Shown: positions 48,520 through 59,952 of the stretch, piece by piece | Layout of the letters: every line of letters begins with the position of its first letter | Numbering within the stretch: position 1 is the stretch's first letter | From: Populus alba | Lineage: Eukaryota > Streptophyta > Magnoliopsida > Malpighiales > Salicaceae | Direction of reading: 5' to 3' | NCBI RefSeq assembly: GCF_005239225.2 | Contig: NC_133302.1 | Location: 14,727,991 to 14,791,990, forward strand | DNA length: 64,000 nt | Translations under genes and position numbers: made by a program | Notes under the pieces: model-generated | The model's input: the letters and a program-made list of their open reading frames with translations, nothing else | Databases searched by the model: none | Told to the model about the DNA's origin: nothing

Positions 48520-51239
48520 TTCCAATGATCAATTGGACCTTAAAAACGCCATGCGGCTTACCCCTTTGAGGTTCATATTCCAACTTTACATGAGAAGATA
48601 CTCGTAAACTGTCATTCAGTTGTCTTTTGAAAATATTTAACGAAGTCTTGTTTTAATCAGTTTGATGACTGTTGTATTAAGTTAAATTTTGTTGTCTTGA
48701 CTCATTAATGATGAATATATCGTGTTAATTGATGAGTGCTGCATTTTTGTGGCATAATGAACAATCCGTTTTAAATCTTTTCCAGTGAAATCCCATATCC
48801 TGCTCTGATCGTTCTCAGAAATTTATGTAATCTCCTTCCCTCTCTTTTGTGCAGTACATTGTACTGGAACGCATTCTAGAAAATGGCCAACCATTCTTGA
48901 TAGCTCATCAAGTCCCCTTTCCCAATTTGCTCCATCCATGACAATGGATTCGAGAAGGCACAGGCCACATGCAAAATCTGTGTTGCAGATTGGCCCCATT
49001 ACCATGCATGCAGGGAACGGCCACCACACCAGTGGGCACACACACTAGTTCACTTATTTATTGCTATGGGTTCTCCTAAGAGTTAAGATAACTCCGTTCG
49101 AGGCAGTATATTTCCTCATTCACTCCAAAAAAAAAAAAAAAAAAACCCTGTTGCATGCTCACACGCTAGAGCTTCGCAAGCAATAAAAAATCCTTTATAT
49201 ATATATATATATATAGAATGCAAGATCGTTTCGGATTTCAATTTAAAGATGCTTCCTTCATTTTCCCTTTATCCCAGGCATTTCTGAATTGGAAGTAAAT
49301 CCTGCATTTGTGACTGTAAATCATGCATGCGAAGCTCAGGGCCAGTTATCTCATATCACTCGCACAAAAAATCATAGTCCATGACGTTTGAGAACGCAGG
49401 AAATCTTTAGTCTCACTGCATCTGTGAATTATATCAAATCTAATATATGAATCATAATGGATTCATTCGGATGATGGTCATGTCAACCCAAATAATGCTG
49501 TTTGTTCTGCCCAGCAGGCCCTACGTGGGTCTCACGCCACATGGCTTGGATCCAATGCCACAAGCCTCGAGGACATCCCTTGTTCTCAATTCCTTGCAAG
49601 ACGTTTGAGTGCTTAAAGATGTTTAATAGAATCTTAGCAGAGAAGCATCATCTGATGTTGTTGCCAGAAAATCATCGAGTATTGAATGGCCAAGAAAGGG
49701 AGAGGGCTCGGCTACATAATCAAGGCAATTGAGAGAAGGAAAGGAAAGAAAACGTGCATGGCTTGGCGATAAAAGGAAAGGCCACTCAAGCGGGGGGGGG
49801 GTGTGTTAGCCAGGAACTGGCTGTGAAATCACAGATTTGTGATTTGTTTTGCTTGTCTTTGGGCACCAAAACAGAGAGGGAGAGAGAGGGAGGGAATCGC
49901 ATTGGATTTTGTTGGTTAATAACACTAATCCTTAATCAACAAAGGCTCCGGCTCTCCATAATCCTGAATTGTCCATGATCAGACTACAAAGATTCTGTAC
50001 TCCTAAATCAAATTTTAAAAAATTGGCCACATATTTTATAGTCCAAAATGATTATTCTCCAAATCTGTCCAGTTGTGAGATGGAGATTTTATATGGTCAA
50101 GAAATTGGATCTTCCAGGTAAAGCTTTGATCGTGTTAACCAATCTGAAAATCATTTCATATCATTTAGGATCATTAGTATTATACTTTCTGTAGATCCTA
50201 TGGTAACAAAATCATTGTGTCATTTTTTTTTACAAAAAAAAAAAAAAGGAAAGAAAAGAGATGGAAGTAACCAACAATGAGTGGCTGACTTGGTAAAGTG
50301 GATGTCGGTGTGGGTTAAAATATCATATATAGTCTTTAATTTGACTTTCTTTACCCTAAAATTGATGGCCATGGATCATATTGTAAATCTTGTTTTGCAA
50401 GTTTTATTCGAGGTGTAAAGATCTAATTCAGTACATGTAAATTGACTTAAGATACCCTCTCTCTCTCTCTCTCTCTCTCTATATATGTATATATATATAA
50501 AAGAGATAACCTAAAAAACCTTATATTAAAAACACAATAATGGGACATAATTTCTATAGTCCCCATAGAAATGAAAGAAATTAAGTGGGGAGGTGTAATT
50601 TCGTAACGTGGCATAACCTAGCCATTGCTTGAAAGGATAGTATGATAATTAATTAGGTGTCCATGGTCAAGGTAGGTGAATGCTAGTTTTAGCTGACAAA
50701 GAAGCTTCATATATTTTGCCAAAAAAAAAAAAAAAGGTACTGTAGACTCTAGTATTTAATTTTAAGTCGAAGATCAAGATTCAAATCTGCCCTTAATTAT
50801 TACCTCAACAGTGCCATGAAATACTTTAAAGAAAGTCAAGAGTAATTACACAAAAATTATGGCTATGTGTCCACTGCTGATTTCAATCTTGTTAAGTTAG
50901 GCGGTCCAAAATCCATGAAATGCCCGCAGGCAGCTGCAAGGCGAGGCAAAGAAGATCTTGCAGAGAGGATACGAACACAGATACTGATACTGATTCTATA
51001 AAAGACTGTAAGAATGGTGTGATATGGTTCGGTGGGATGATGGAGACTGACTGAATCAAATCCATAGGAAACCGAGAAGGATCACGAAATATCTGTGATC
51101 TACTTTGATATTATCCCCCACCCTCTAGCTGTGAATATTTAGTCCTTCCTTTTTTTCTCTCTGTAACATTTTGTCTCTCGAGTCCACTCACCTAACAGCA
51201 TGTTTCACATTCATTGTGCTGTGGGCTTCTCATTCTCAC
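48520..51239. other. Intergenic between tRNA-binding gene and response regulator
   Basis: Contains the 3' region of the tRNA-binding gene, a poly-A run at about 49127-49144, a TA run at 49195-49216 and a CT run followed by TA repeats at 50458-50500. Parts at 48.8-49.1 and 49.5-49.95 kb are less AT-rich and hold short frames (for example 49502-49732) with no recognisable domain. The long distance to the next gene leaves room for response-regulator control elements; none can be named with confidence. Confidence 0.5.
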
Positions 51240-51247
51240 TATAAATA
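51240..51247 (+). promoter_or_regulatory. TATA box of the response-regulator gene
   Basis: TATAAATA lies 192 bp upstream of the ATG at 51439, in the only well-placed position for a core promoter. Transcription would begin about 30 bp further on, leaving a leader of about 160 nt. Confidence 0.6.
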
Positions 51248-51438
51248 CGCATCATAAAACGTTCATACAACTCCTGTGAGTTTGTTTCCTTCGTGTTATA
51301 ATTGTAAGACTTTGTTGGAAAATAAAGGGTCTGTGTTCTTCAGCCTCTGTGTTAGTTATTTGCTGCAAGCAAAGCTTTTATTACAGTTTCAGTTATTCGT
51401 CCACAGGCCTCCCTCTTGCTCTACCTCGGGGGGAGAAT

Positions 51439-52296
51439 ATGGATGGTGGTGGTGGGTCAAGGGAGAATGTGACGGCGGGGGGAGCATATACGGAAGAACT
51501 CCATGTTTTAGCTGTTGATGACAGTCTCGTTGATCGAAAACTGGTGGAAAGACTGCTCAAGAACTCTTCCTGCAAGGGTAAAACCAATCTCACTTTTCTT
51601 TCCATTTTCTTTGCCTTTACTTCAGACAAGAAGAACATGTAGATTTGGCAGTGGGCGGAGTTATAAACACATGCTCAAGAACTAATTTGATTTGCTGCAG
51701 TGACTACTGCGGAGAATGGGCTGAGGGCGTTGGAGTATTTGGGCTTGGGAGATGAGAAAAGGACTTCCTTGGAGGATAATGTAAGTTGTTCATGTCATAA
51801 TCAATTGCATGCACTTGAGCTGAAACGAAGACAAACAGTAATGGCTGTCTTCATGTTTGATTATCCACACTACAGGTCTCAAAGGTGAATTTAATAATTA
51901 CAGATTATTGCATGCCAGGAATGACAGGGTATGAGCTCCTCAAGAAAATAAAGGTATCCTTATCGTTTTTGTTTTTGTTTTTGGTGCCCAGTCAGGTCCA
52001 TAATGCTGACCACATATTAACACTTCTTCTCACAAACAGGAATCGTCAATTCTGAAGGAGATTCCTGTTGTGATTATGTCTTCTGAGAATATCCCAACCC
52101 GTATTAACAAGTAAGACATTTCTATTTCTGATGAACATGTTGTGCAAGCTTTTATTTTTCACCCCTCGCTCACTCTAAGTGATTCACCACGCAAAACAGG
52201 TGCTTAGAGGAAGGAGCTCAGATGTTCATGCTAAAGCCCCTCAAACAATCAGATGTGGTGAAATTGAGATGTAATTTGATGAACTGCAGAAGTTAA
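51439..52296 (+). CDS. ARR17-like: Type-A response regulator, ARR16/ARR17 clade
   Basis: Five exons join in frame (51439-51577, 51701-51780, 51876-51953, 52040-52110, 52200-52296) to 154 aa with TAA at 52294-52296. Nearly the whole protein is a receiver domain: acidic pair D27-D28 (LAVDDS), phosphoacceptor D83 ([20 protein letters not shown]), the Ser of [12 protein letters not shown] (about 113) and K135 (MFMLKPLK). There is no output DNA-binding domain, so it is a type-A regulator, taking phosphate from HPt proteins and damping cytokinin signalling. [18 protein letters not shown] and the C-terminus LMNCRS place it with ARR16/ARR17 and not with ARR3-9 or ARR15, which have longer tails. The window cannot tell whether this is the poplar sex gene ARR17 (RR9) or one of its paralogs; neighbours IRK and the tRNA-binding gene mark it as the conserved syntenic copy. 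Confidence 0.94.
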
Positions 52297-52688
52297 TTAT
52301 TATGTTAATGGTGGGTTTTTTTAAGAACATTAGTGATCAAAATTACCAGAGGAATGAAGCCAGACAATGAACAATCCTCCGCAGTCCACATTTTGTTATC
52401 ACTAGATGAACTTGGTTTAAGCTAAACCAAATCGATTTTGATTTTGTTCTCAAGTTAAAATGACTTCAATGACTTCCTTGCTGCATTTATGGCTTTTACA
52501 TTTCTGTTTTTCAGGCAGGTGTTGAGCTTTGACCTTTCTGTATGATTAAATAATGGCCTGCTTTTTAGTTCACTTCTGGGCCTTGCACCCATCCCAAGAA
52601 ATTTTGTTACCCATATCCATCTTTGAATCTACAGATCCTTCTAAACTGATGCTCTTGGAGAAAACCTAAGGCGCCCCTTGTGCTATGA

Positions 52689-52749
<61 letters not shown>

Positions 52750-53397
52750 CCAATCATGGTCATAATTCACTTCTGTGTTGATTACTCTGTTTCTGATTTT
52801 CCCTGACTACAAAAGGCAAATTTTGGCAATGATAAGTGTAGCATATGCTTGATGTTTACAGAATCAAATCAGAGATGGCCTTAACCAAAGATTTTAATAG
52901 AATTCCCTGGTTACCAGGCAGCTCTGCTTGGCCTTGATCCGCAAAAACATGCATGCTTACAAAGTCAACATGAATTTTCAATCCAATAATTGATTAACTT
53001 ATTCTATCAGTTGAGACAAAAAAGCTGCAATGAATGAGTAACAGCTCTCCAAATCCATAAAGAGCCGGATACCAATTATATAAAGCATAGAACCTTCCCT
53101 AGTAACTTTGATTCCTCGCAACCCCAAGTGTTCAGCTCCCCCAGATTCAACCGATCTCTTATACAACCTCCAAACCTTCTCCTTTTCTTCTCTTTCTCCT
53201 TCATGTCTCTATCAAGACAATAAGCATACAGGACTGTGCAAGTACTGAAGCCAAAAAGCAAGGCAGCTTGATCATAAGATCCTTGCATAAATAAATACGC
53301 CAAAGAATCATATAAAAACTTCTTTTCTTCATTAACATGGTACAAACTCAAAAGCTCGAGATTGGACCAAACCTTAAGAAAAGAAAATGATACAAAT
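52297..53397. other. Spacer between convergent genes
   Basis: Holds the 3' untranslated regions of the response regulator and the 85-aa protein gene on the opposite strand. A long TA microsatellite lies at 52692-52744. The frame on the minus strand at 53076-53447 overlaps the end of the small gene and is not supported as coding. Confidence 0.55.
52692..52744. repeat. (TA)n microsatellite, about 26 units
   Basis: An uninterrupted AT/TA run of about 53 bases some 400 bp downstream of the response-regulator stop codon. Confidence 0.95.
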
Positions 53398-53766
53398 TCA
53401 GAAGGAATGGAAATGCTTGTGGTGGTCATGCTGATGTCTGTGGTCATCCAATCGAAAGCACTGCATGACAGGGTAACAGCTTACAAACAGGCATCTCCCA
53501 ATCCTTCTAGCTATTGATGACACTGCAACACAAGGGCAGCAACGAGATGCCATGCGTTTAGGTTTGCCATAACCTCTCCTCTTCTTTTGCTGACCGTGAA
53601 TGTTACCGCCCTTGACTTGGTTCTTCATATCGTGATCACCTAAAACATTACAGAACCAGCGAAGAATCAGGTCTTACGAAAGATAACAAGAGAAGTGACT
53701 AGAAAGGGACAAGAACATGCTCTAGTTAAAGAGCAGGTCATGTTTCGTACCCTGAAGATCGTGCAT
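53398..53766 (-). CDS. Small Cys/His-rich conserved-looking protein, 85 aa
   Basis: Two exons on the minus strand (53766-53751 and 53639-53398) give 85 aa; the 5-codon first exon is joined by a GT-AG intron of 111 bp, and a TATATA motif at about 53883-53888 lies about 120 bp upstream of the ATG. The protein has a basic region (KKRRGYGKPKR), a Cys-rich centre (RCCPCVAVSSIARR, C55, C60, C66) and a His-rich tail (DDHRHQHDHHKHFHSF). It has no signal peptide. The CCPC cluster next to basic residues suggests S-acylation and membrane contact; alternatively the Cys and His residues bind metal. I do not know the family name, though similar small proteins seem to exist in other dicots. An ATG inside exon 2 (M10) is a possible alternative start. 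Confidence 0.7.
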
Positions 53767-54149
53767 GGCGATGGTTTTGGTTCTGATGGATGGAAATTAT
53801 CGATGGCTGAGATCGAAATAACAACAAAGTATATGCATAGAAAGAATGAAGAGAGAACAAGGATGGAAGAGAGGGAGTAATTGTATATAATGAAAGAGCA
53901 AGTTGCTGTTTTGTTAGTGGTGGGTGGTAATGGAGAATATTCGAGAGGATGGGAGTGCTTTTCTCGTAAAGACAGCAGAGCTTCGAGGGTTGAATGAAAA
54001 CTTTGCTATACGCGTGGAAAACGTATCGTTTGCGTGTTCCTGTTAGTGTGTCGAGTGCCCAATTAAAACTTGTCAATGATGTTGTCCTTCTTCTCGAGTT
54101 ACAATTCAATAATCTCGACCAAGCTACCTTGGTAAAGATAAAATTATGT

Positions 54150-54310
54150 TAATCCTCTGAGAGGTGCGGTTAATTGGTCAAATTTATTATTTAGAAGTTA
54201 TTAATTCAAGTATCATAAATTTTAAAATCATTAAAAGTTTATATAGTCATTAACTTTAAGATCTCGAGAGATTAATTAAGATATGTGTAAATTGATTTAG
54301 ACATCTACAA
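54150..54310 (+). mobile_element. Decayed SINE
   Basis: The sequence 'AGTTTATATAGTCATTAACT' followed by 'GAGAGATTAATTAAGATATG' and 'TAAATTGATTTAGACATC' matches, with many changes, the body of the SINE at 36222-36423. The box-B motif is lost, so the copy is old. Confidence 0.5.
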
Positions 54311-54429
54311 TTAACCAAAAAAGTTAATATTATGCTTTATATATGTTTAGTATTTTAATGTGAGATGTTTTCCACACTTTACAATAGCTTATTTGCCTTC
54401 ATTTCTATTATTTTTCAGTTTTTTTTTAT

Positions 54430-54725
54430 AGTTTTGAAACTCGGTCCAACTCGACGAGTTGATCCAAAATTGGAATCAGGCCGGGTTTAAAAAAAAATAA
54501 AGAAAATAAAAAATCTAGATGACCTGGCTGACTTGGTAGGTTGATCCAATGATCTGATTGACCCGGCAAGACCCGGTTGCAATTCATTAACTATTTTTTT
54601 AACCAAAATAATTTCGTTTTGGTTTATAAAAAATAATTGAGATAGACCTGGGTGACTTGGTAACCCGAATAAAATCTATGACCCGAGTCTTGGATCGGAT
54701 TGACCACCAAAATGAGTTTAAAAAC
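54430..54725. repeat. 'GACCCGG' dispersed repeat
   Basis: Contains 'GAAACTCGGTCCAACTCGAC', 'GATTGACCCGGCAAGACCCG' and 'TATGACCCGAGTCTTGGATC', members of the same word family as the array at 39.1 kb. It is a dispersed poplar-type repeat without coding content. Confidence 0.6.
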
Positions 54726-57480
54726 TCTAGTTTCTTTTGCCTCTAGTTTTTTCTTTTTCCCCTCTATGATGGAGAGCTTAGGCTATTGTCTTTTATAAAG
54801 AGGTTTTGACTTTTGTCTCCTTTGTATTTCTAGATCTTGTTAGTAGTATAACTAAACAAGTGATGTTATCGAATCCTATGAAAGTGATTGCAATTATTTG
54901 TTTTGCATTAAAAAGCATGTAGTAAAATCCTAAAAATAAATAATTGATTCTTGACAATAATAAATTTTCATCCAAATCATATTATAAGTGGCTCCACAAG
55001 TAAATATTATTAAAAAAATTGTTTAATTATTGTTTGTGCTATTTCATTGAAGCATGCTTCTTATATTTTAAGATTTCAGCTTGATATTATATTTGTTAGA
55101 ATAATTTTGTAATCTGAGTGTCATTTACATGCATTTTTCTTATAATTAAACTAAATAAAAAACTAATCTGAATTGCTTCAAGTTCTTTATTTAGATCACT
55201 ACTAATTTTTAGCAACACAGTATAGTAATGACATAAAATATTGGAAGATTGATTGTAGGAGTTGAATACCATGCATACATTTCAGTTTTAAAAATGGGAA
55301 AACCTAAAAAAAATCCTCAATTTAGGAACAAACTTTACGTAGTCCCCAAAGATCCCTAGTATATTAATAGATTAATCAATCGGATAGTTTATTAGTTTTA
55401 ATTAACAAAATCATTAAGTAATCAAATAAAACTCTTTGCTTTATTAAGAAAACTATATGAATTTAATAAAATTTCTCTAATCATATGCTTCAAAGCTGGG
55501 ATATTAAGTAATTCAATGGTTTATAAATAGAAAAGATAAATTGCACGAGTTTCAAGCATCTAGTTAGCATTTTTAATTGAAACACGTTTGAAAATTCATC
55601 GATATTTTTTAGATCTAATTGAGATAAAAATAAGTTGGGACCTAATCTAGGTTGCTAATAAAGGTTAGGGACTCTTAAGTGGCTTGCTAAAAAATGAAAC
55701 CATGTGGTGATGAGAATTAACCACTAATATTATAAGATTCATTTTATATATGCTGATTGAATCAATTACAAGGATATGAGCTAAAAGGATCAAAAAAACA
55801 TTTAATGATATGATTTATAACATTCGAGCCCAACATGTTCTAAGAATTCCTTCTAAGATGTTGTCAAGCAAGAAATTGGGTTCAAAGGAGAATTAAACCT
55901 TGATTAATGTGATCCACGTGAGAGATGAAGCTAATTAACATGTACTAGGGTTTGACTACATAGCTTTATGTTAATAATTATAACTCTCAATCCGACAGTT
56001 TGATCCTACTAAGATTTTTTCACAAGATTTTAAATGCTTTATTTCCTAAAGAGTTAAAATTTTATAGAAATCAAATTCTGGAAGGCCTTTCGATAAGACC
56101 TAGAAGTTACTATACAAATTAGGCTTTTATTTGTACAAGATTTGGGCTTGTATTTTATTTTACTCATACTTTTAAGTTAGTTATTTATTCGGGTTTAACT
56201 TTTGACCCATAGTTAATTAGAGTTTATTTTTGTTTCTGTCAAACATATAAATACCTTTTATGTTTAGGATGTGAAGACAAAATAGTTTTTCAATAAAAAT
56301 TACATATATACTTTTGCTTTTGGTTTTTCATTGCTCTTTTTAGAACTTATAAAAAAAATCATATTAGTGGCATTCTAACCATAAATTTTCGTTTCTTGAT
56401 TTAAATAATCAACAGATTAGGGTTTTATAATCTCGTTTTAGTTTCTTTAAGTAAGTATTCCAATTCTTGATTGGAGGTTCCAATGTTTTGCCTTTTAAAT
56501 TCATATTAATTGGTTTCAAAGCTTATCTCTAAAATTAGATTTATTATATTTAATTTCTTGTTTGCATTATTGTTCTCTTTTTGTTTCAATATTACATTAT
56601 ATATAACTATTCTTTTTATAAAAACCACACTAATATAGGATTTGATTTAATTACGTGTGCATTCATCAAAATAGTTAACACAAATTAGTCTAGCTTGTTA
56701 CTATATCATGTAATTTATTAGTGTTATAAACTTCCTTGTTCCTTAAACTAAGGAAAAAAAGGTAATTTTTTTTTTATAATTTATATCGAATTATATTTTT
56801 ATGATTTGATATAAATTTTAAAACTAAACCAAATCGAAAATGATTAATTTTTTTTAACATAAATTTTATTACAAAGAGAACATAAATTAATTATATAATT
56901 GATAATTAAAGCATCCAATTCAATTTAAATAATAATAAAAAGATTAATATAATGTGAGATGCTAATATCATTTTTTAAAGTTTGTCTTCAAGATTTATGT
57001 AATTTATATTGAGTGAAAAATGGATTAACTACCGTGACCATAAATAAATAAAAACAAAAACAATTGCTACAAATGGCGATTTTAACAATATTAAAACCAG
57101 ATTATATTAAATGTGAGTGTAATTAATGCAAAAAAACCCTAGTTTAAACAATTATGTTTTTCTTTCATTATTACTATTATTATTTATCAAAATCAACTTT
57201 GAATGGCTTATTTTGTAACCATTATAATCCATTTAAAATGTTGGCAGCAGGACAACCCATTGGGCCATCACGGCTATACTCAACAATTACACAAAATAAA
57301 AAAAAAACCAAAAGAGTTTAGTTTTCTCCTGTGCATTATAAGGAGAAAAATTGTGAATCCAAGCAGTGTTTTAGCTATTTTATCCTTCATAATTTAAGCT
57401 TCCTAACACTCACTCAAGAGTAATATAATATTTTTCATAAGATATATTAGAGATTGCAACATTGGATAGGGGTAAAGGGA
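54726..57480. other. AT-rich spacer, no gene seen
   Basis: No recognisable protein, RNA gene or well-defined repeat. The 56100-56330 part ('AAATACCTTTTATGTTTAGG', 'AATAGTTTTTCAATAAAAAT') has the look of an LTR with a TATA-like and a polyadenylation-like signal, but no second copy or primer site is found. Confidence 0.45.
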
Positions 57481-57729
57481 TCTTTTAAACTTTTATTAAT
57501 ATAATGCAATGTCAATAATACCCTCAAATGTTGAATTCCCGCCTACACAGGTAAGGGTGTTTTTAGTTTTTTCTTATTCTAGAAACAATATAGTTACTTA
57601 AATGCCCTTTGACTCAAATCATTTTTAGCTAATATTGAGGAGGTTTTCAGTTTTTTTTATTATGTTTTTTTTTTTTATTAATATTATATGGGATCATGGG
57701 CAATTTGATATTTGTATAGAACAAATTAA

Positions 57730-57950
57730 AAGAAAAAAAAATTGCCAGCATGTGCATTACACGTGCTAGCATGTGGGAGACGTTTGTGCCTTTTGGGTGG
57801 CGCGTGCTACGCCTCCCATTGGAAGAACACTGCATGTCGAGGTGACATTGAAAGCATCTCGCCACCCCTTTTATGGTGGTGAGGCGCATTCCTCTGTTCC
57901 ATGCAAGGTGGAGCTCTGACGGCGTGTCCCCCCCCTCTTCTCTCTCTTCC
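57730..57950. repeat. GC-rich island with short inverted words
   Basis: About 220 bp of clearly higher GC content in a very AT-rich setting, rich in GCGTG/CACGC words ('ACACGTGCTAGCATGTG', 'GGTGGCGCGTGCTACGCC', 'GGTGGTGAGGCGCATTCC'). Similar GC-rich blocks are part of dispersed repeats in poplar. No frame crosses it convincingly. Confidence 0.5.
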
Positions 57951-58029
57951 GTCTTGAAAAATATGTAGTCTTTGCCAAAGTCAAAAGGATGTGTTATTCA
58001 TTATCTTTATGGTCATCTTTTTTTTTTTT

Positions 58030-58660
58030 TTTTATTTGTATCAAATTACAATTATTTATTTTTTCATGCATCATTTGTCATTTGATTTTTATATCAAATT
58101 TGTCCTTTTATTTTATAATATTTCAAGTTTGACCTTCAATGTTTTGATTTCTAATTTAGATTCTCGGCTCTTTTATGAAATTTTAATTTCGTTTCAATTT
58201 CATCCTTAGATCCATGATTTTATTTTTATTTTTTTCAAACTTAGTCCTCATTCTCTTGATTTTTATTTTTGTTTTGGATTATTTAGTAAATTTGGTTTTT
58301 CTTTTCAATTCTGTCCTTCAATTCAAATTTTTATGATATTTAAGATTTGACCCTCAATGTTTTGATTCCTAATTTTGATTCTTAGCTTTTTTTTTTTTTA
58401 TCAAATTTTAATTTATTTTCAATTTCATCCTAAGATCTATAATCTTGATTTTTTTAATTGTTTTTAGATTTGGTCCTCATTCTCTTGATTTTTAATTTTT
58501 ATTTTGGATTCATTTGTTATTTGTTTTTCAATTTTGCCCTTCAATTTAAAATTTTAGTTTATCATCTTAATTTTTCAAACGAGATTCTTATTCCTTCAAT
58601 TGCTATTTTTTTATTGTTCGATTTTTATTTTATTTAATTATTCGGTATGTGATTTATTGG
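58030..58660. repeat. T-rich repeat with 218-bp period
   Basis: Two head-to-tail units begin at about 58131 and 58349, both starting GACC(T/C)TCAATGTTTTGATT and both containing 'TTTCAATTTCATCCT' and 'GGTCCTCATTCTCTTGATTT' or close forms. The family recurs at 32.6-33.2 kb and, in reverse, at 35.4-35.8 kb. Confidence 0.7.
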
Positions 58661-58689
58661 GATTTGGTCTTCTTGGTTTTTCCCATTCT

Positions 58690-59060
58690 TTCTAGGCCCT
58701 ACCTGAGAGTCAATCCGTGACAATAATCGAGTCACGGGTTGAGGGAGTTAACTCGAGTTCACCCAAATCAACCAAATCTTTTTGTTTTATAAAAAAATCA
58801 AAGTGATGCCATTAAAAAAAATAAAATCAGTTAATGGATTTTGACCCCTTTCTTATTAGATTTTTCCTAGGCTAATTGAAACATGGGTCAACTTGGGTTT
58901 TTGATCGTCTTATACTTGATCAATTCTCTTTTAATTTCTTTTGAAACTCATCCCGGTCTAAGCCAAGGGTCACGTGGGTCACGTGTCAAGCTGTCAAGTC
59001 GAGTCAAGTTTTGAAATAGTTTTTTTTTCAGATGTTGTACTTCTAGTTTAGTCACTAGTT
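58690..59060. repeat. 'GGGTCACGTG/GAGTCAA' dispersed repeat
   Basis: Contains 'CGAGTCACGGGTTGAGGGAG', 'TAACTCGAGTTCACCC', 'CATGGGTCAACTTGGG' and 'GTCAAGTCGAGTCAAG'. Same word family as the arrays near 39.1 and 54.5 kb. Confidence 0.55.
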
Positions 59061-59412
59061 AGAATCATGGGTTTAAAAAGTTAACACAGGTGGACATTGT
59101 TTTCTTCCCAATTACATCCTGAGGTTATTTGTTATTTACTTTAGTTTTCTTTTCAATCTAGTTCTCCATGTCTCATGATCTAGATAAAAGGTTTATCCGA
59201 GTGGTCCAAGTTTTTTTGTTGTCGCTTTTGTTTTATCCTTTTTTATTTTGTTCTTCAAAATTCAATTCCTTTAAAAATTAAGTTTTTTTTTTCTTGTTTT
59301 GTCTTTTTATTGGATTATTTTGTCCACATGATCTTATTCACGGGTTTTGGCAATCTTACTTGGTTTTATTGGTGCTTTGTTTTTTTTTATTTTTTCTTTC
59401 TAATTTTATCCT

Positions 59413-59589
59413 TGTTAAATAATATTTATGTAGTCTTATTTATTAAGGGTAGAATAGTACTTTCAGTTTAACCTATATATACTTTATTTGTATTTAGGTT
59501 AAGACTATGCATTCATAATATACAGATTATTCAGAATTCTAGCCTCCCTTTTGTGTTTGATCTCAATTAGTTTAACATGGTATCAGAGC
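59413..59589 (+). mobile_element. Short 5' LTR plus tRNA-Met primer site (copia/TRIM-like fragment)
   Basis: The 165-bp segment at 59413-59577 begins TGTTAAA and ends TTTAACA, an inverted terminal pair as in LTRs, with a TATA-like CTATATATACTTTA inside. It is followed at once by TGGTATCAGAGC (59578-59589), the complement of the initiator tRNA-Met 3' end and the usual primer site of Ty1/copia and TRIM elements. No polyprotein, second LTR or polypurine tract is seen downstream, so only the 5' end survives. Confidence 0.75.
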
Positions 59590-59689
59590 TGGTTTTATGA
59601 AACGAGGCTTAATCCTAAATACAGCTTCACGGATCCAACTTGTCGTGATATTTTGTCTTCCGCTTCTACAAAATTAGGTATTTCGACAG

Positions 59690-59752
59690 TTTCTGCAATT
59701 ATTCTGGTATTTCGACAGTTTCTATAATTATTCTGGTATTTTGTCTTCCCTT
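59690..59752. repeat. Tandem 30-bp repeat x 2
   Basis: 'GGTATTTCGACAGTTTCT' followed by (G/A)CAATTATTCT occurs twice in a row just downstream of the primer site. Confidence 0.75.
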
Positions 59753-59952
59753 CATCCAAGGTTGTTAAAATCATGTTTTGAATTATTTGAAAAAATCGAA
59801 AATAGGTAAAATCGGGTTGAAATCAGGTAAAATCATTAAAATCGGGTGAAATCACAAAAGATCGCGAGTTCAAGACCAATTTAATAATTTCACCCAAATA
59901 CATAAACTAAAGTCAATGTTTCCCTCCATGCTCCAGTTGTCCGGTGCCTATT

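Noticed and set aside
48823..49041. 72-aa minus-strand frame downstream of the tRNA-binding gene
   Set aside because: No recognisable motif and no start context; probably chance within 3' flanking sequence.
51439..52296. Partial inverted copies of the response regulator, as at the poplar sex locus
   Set aside because: No second stretch with the receiver motifs was found in any frame of the window.
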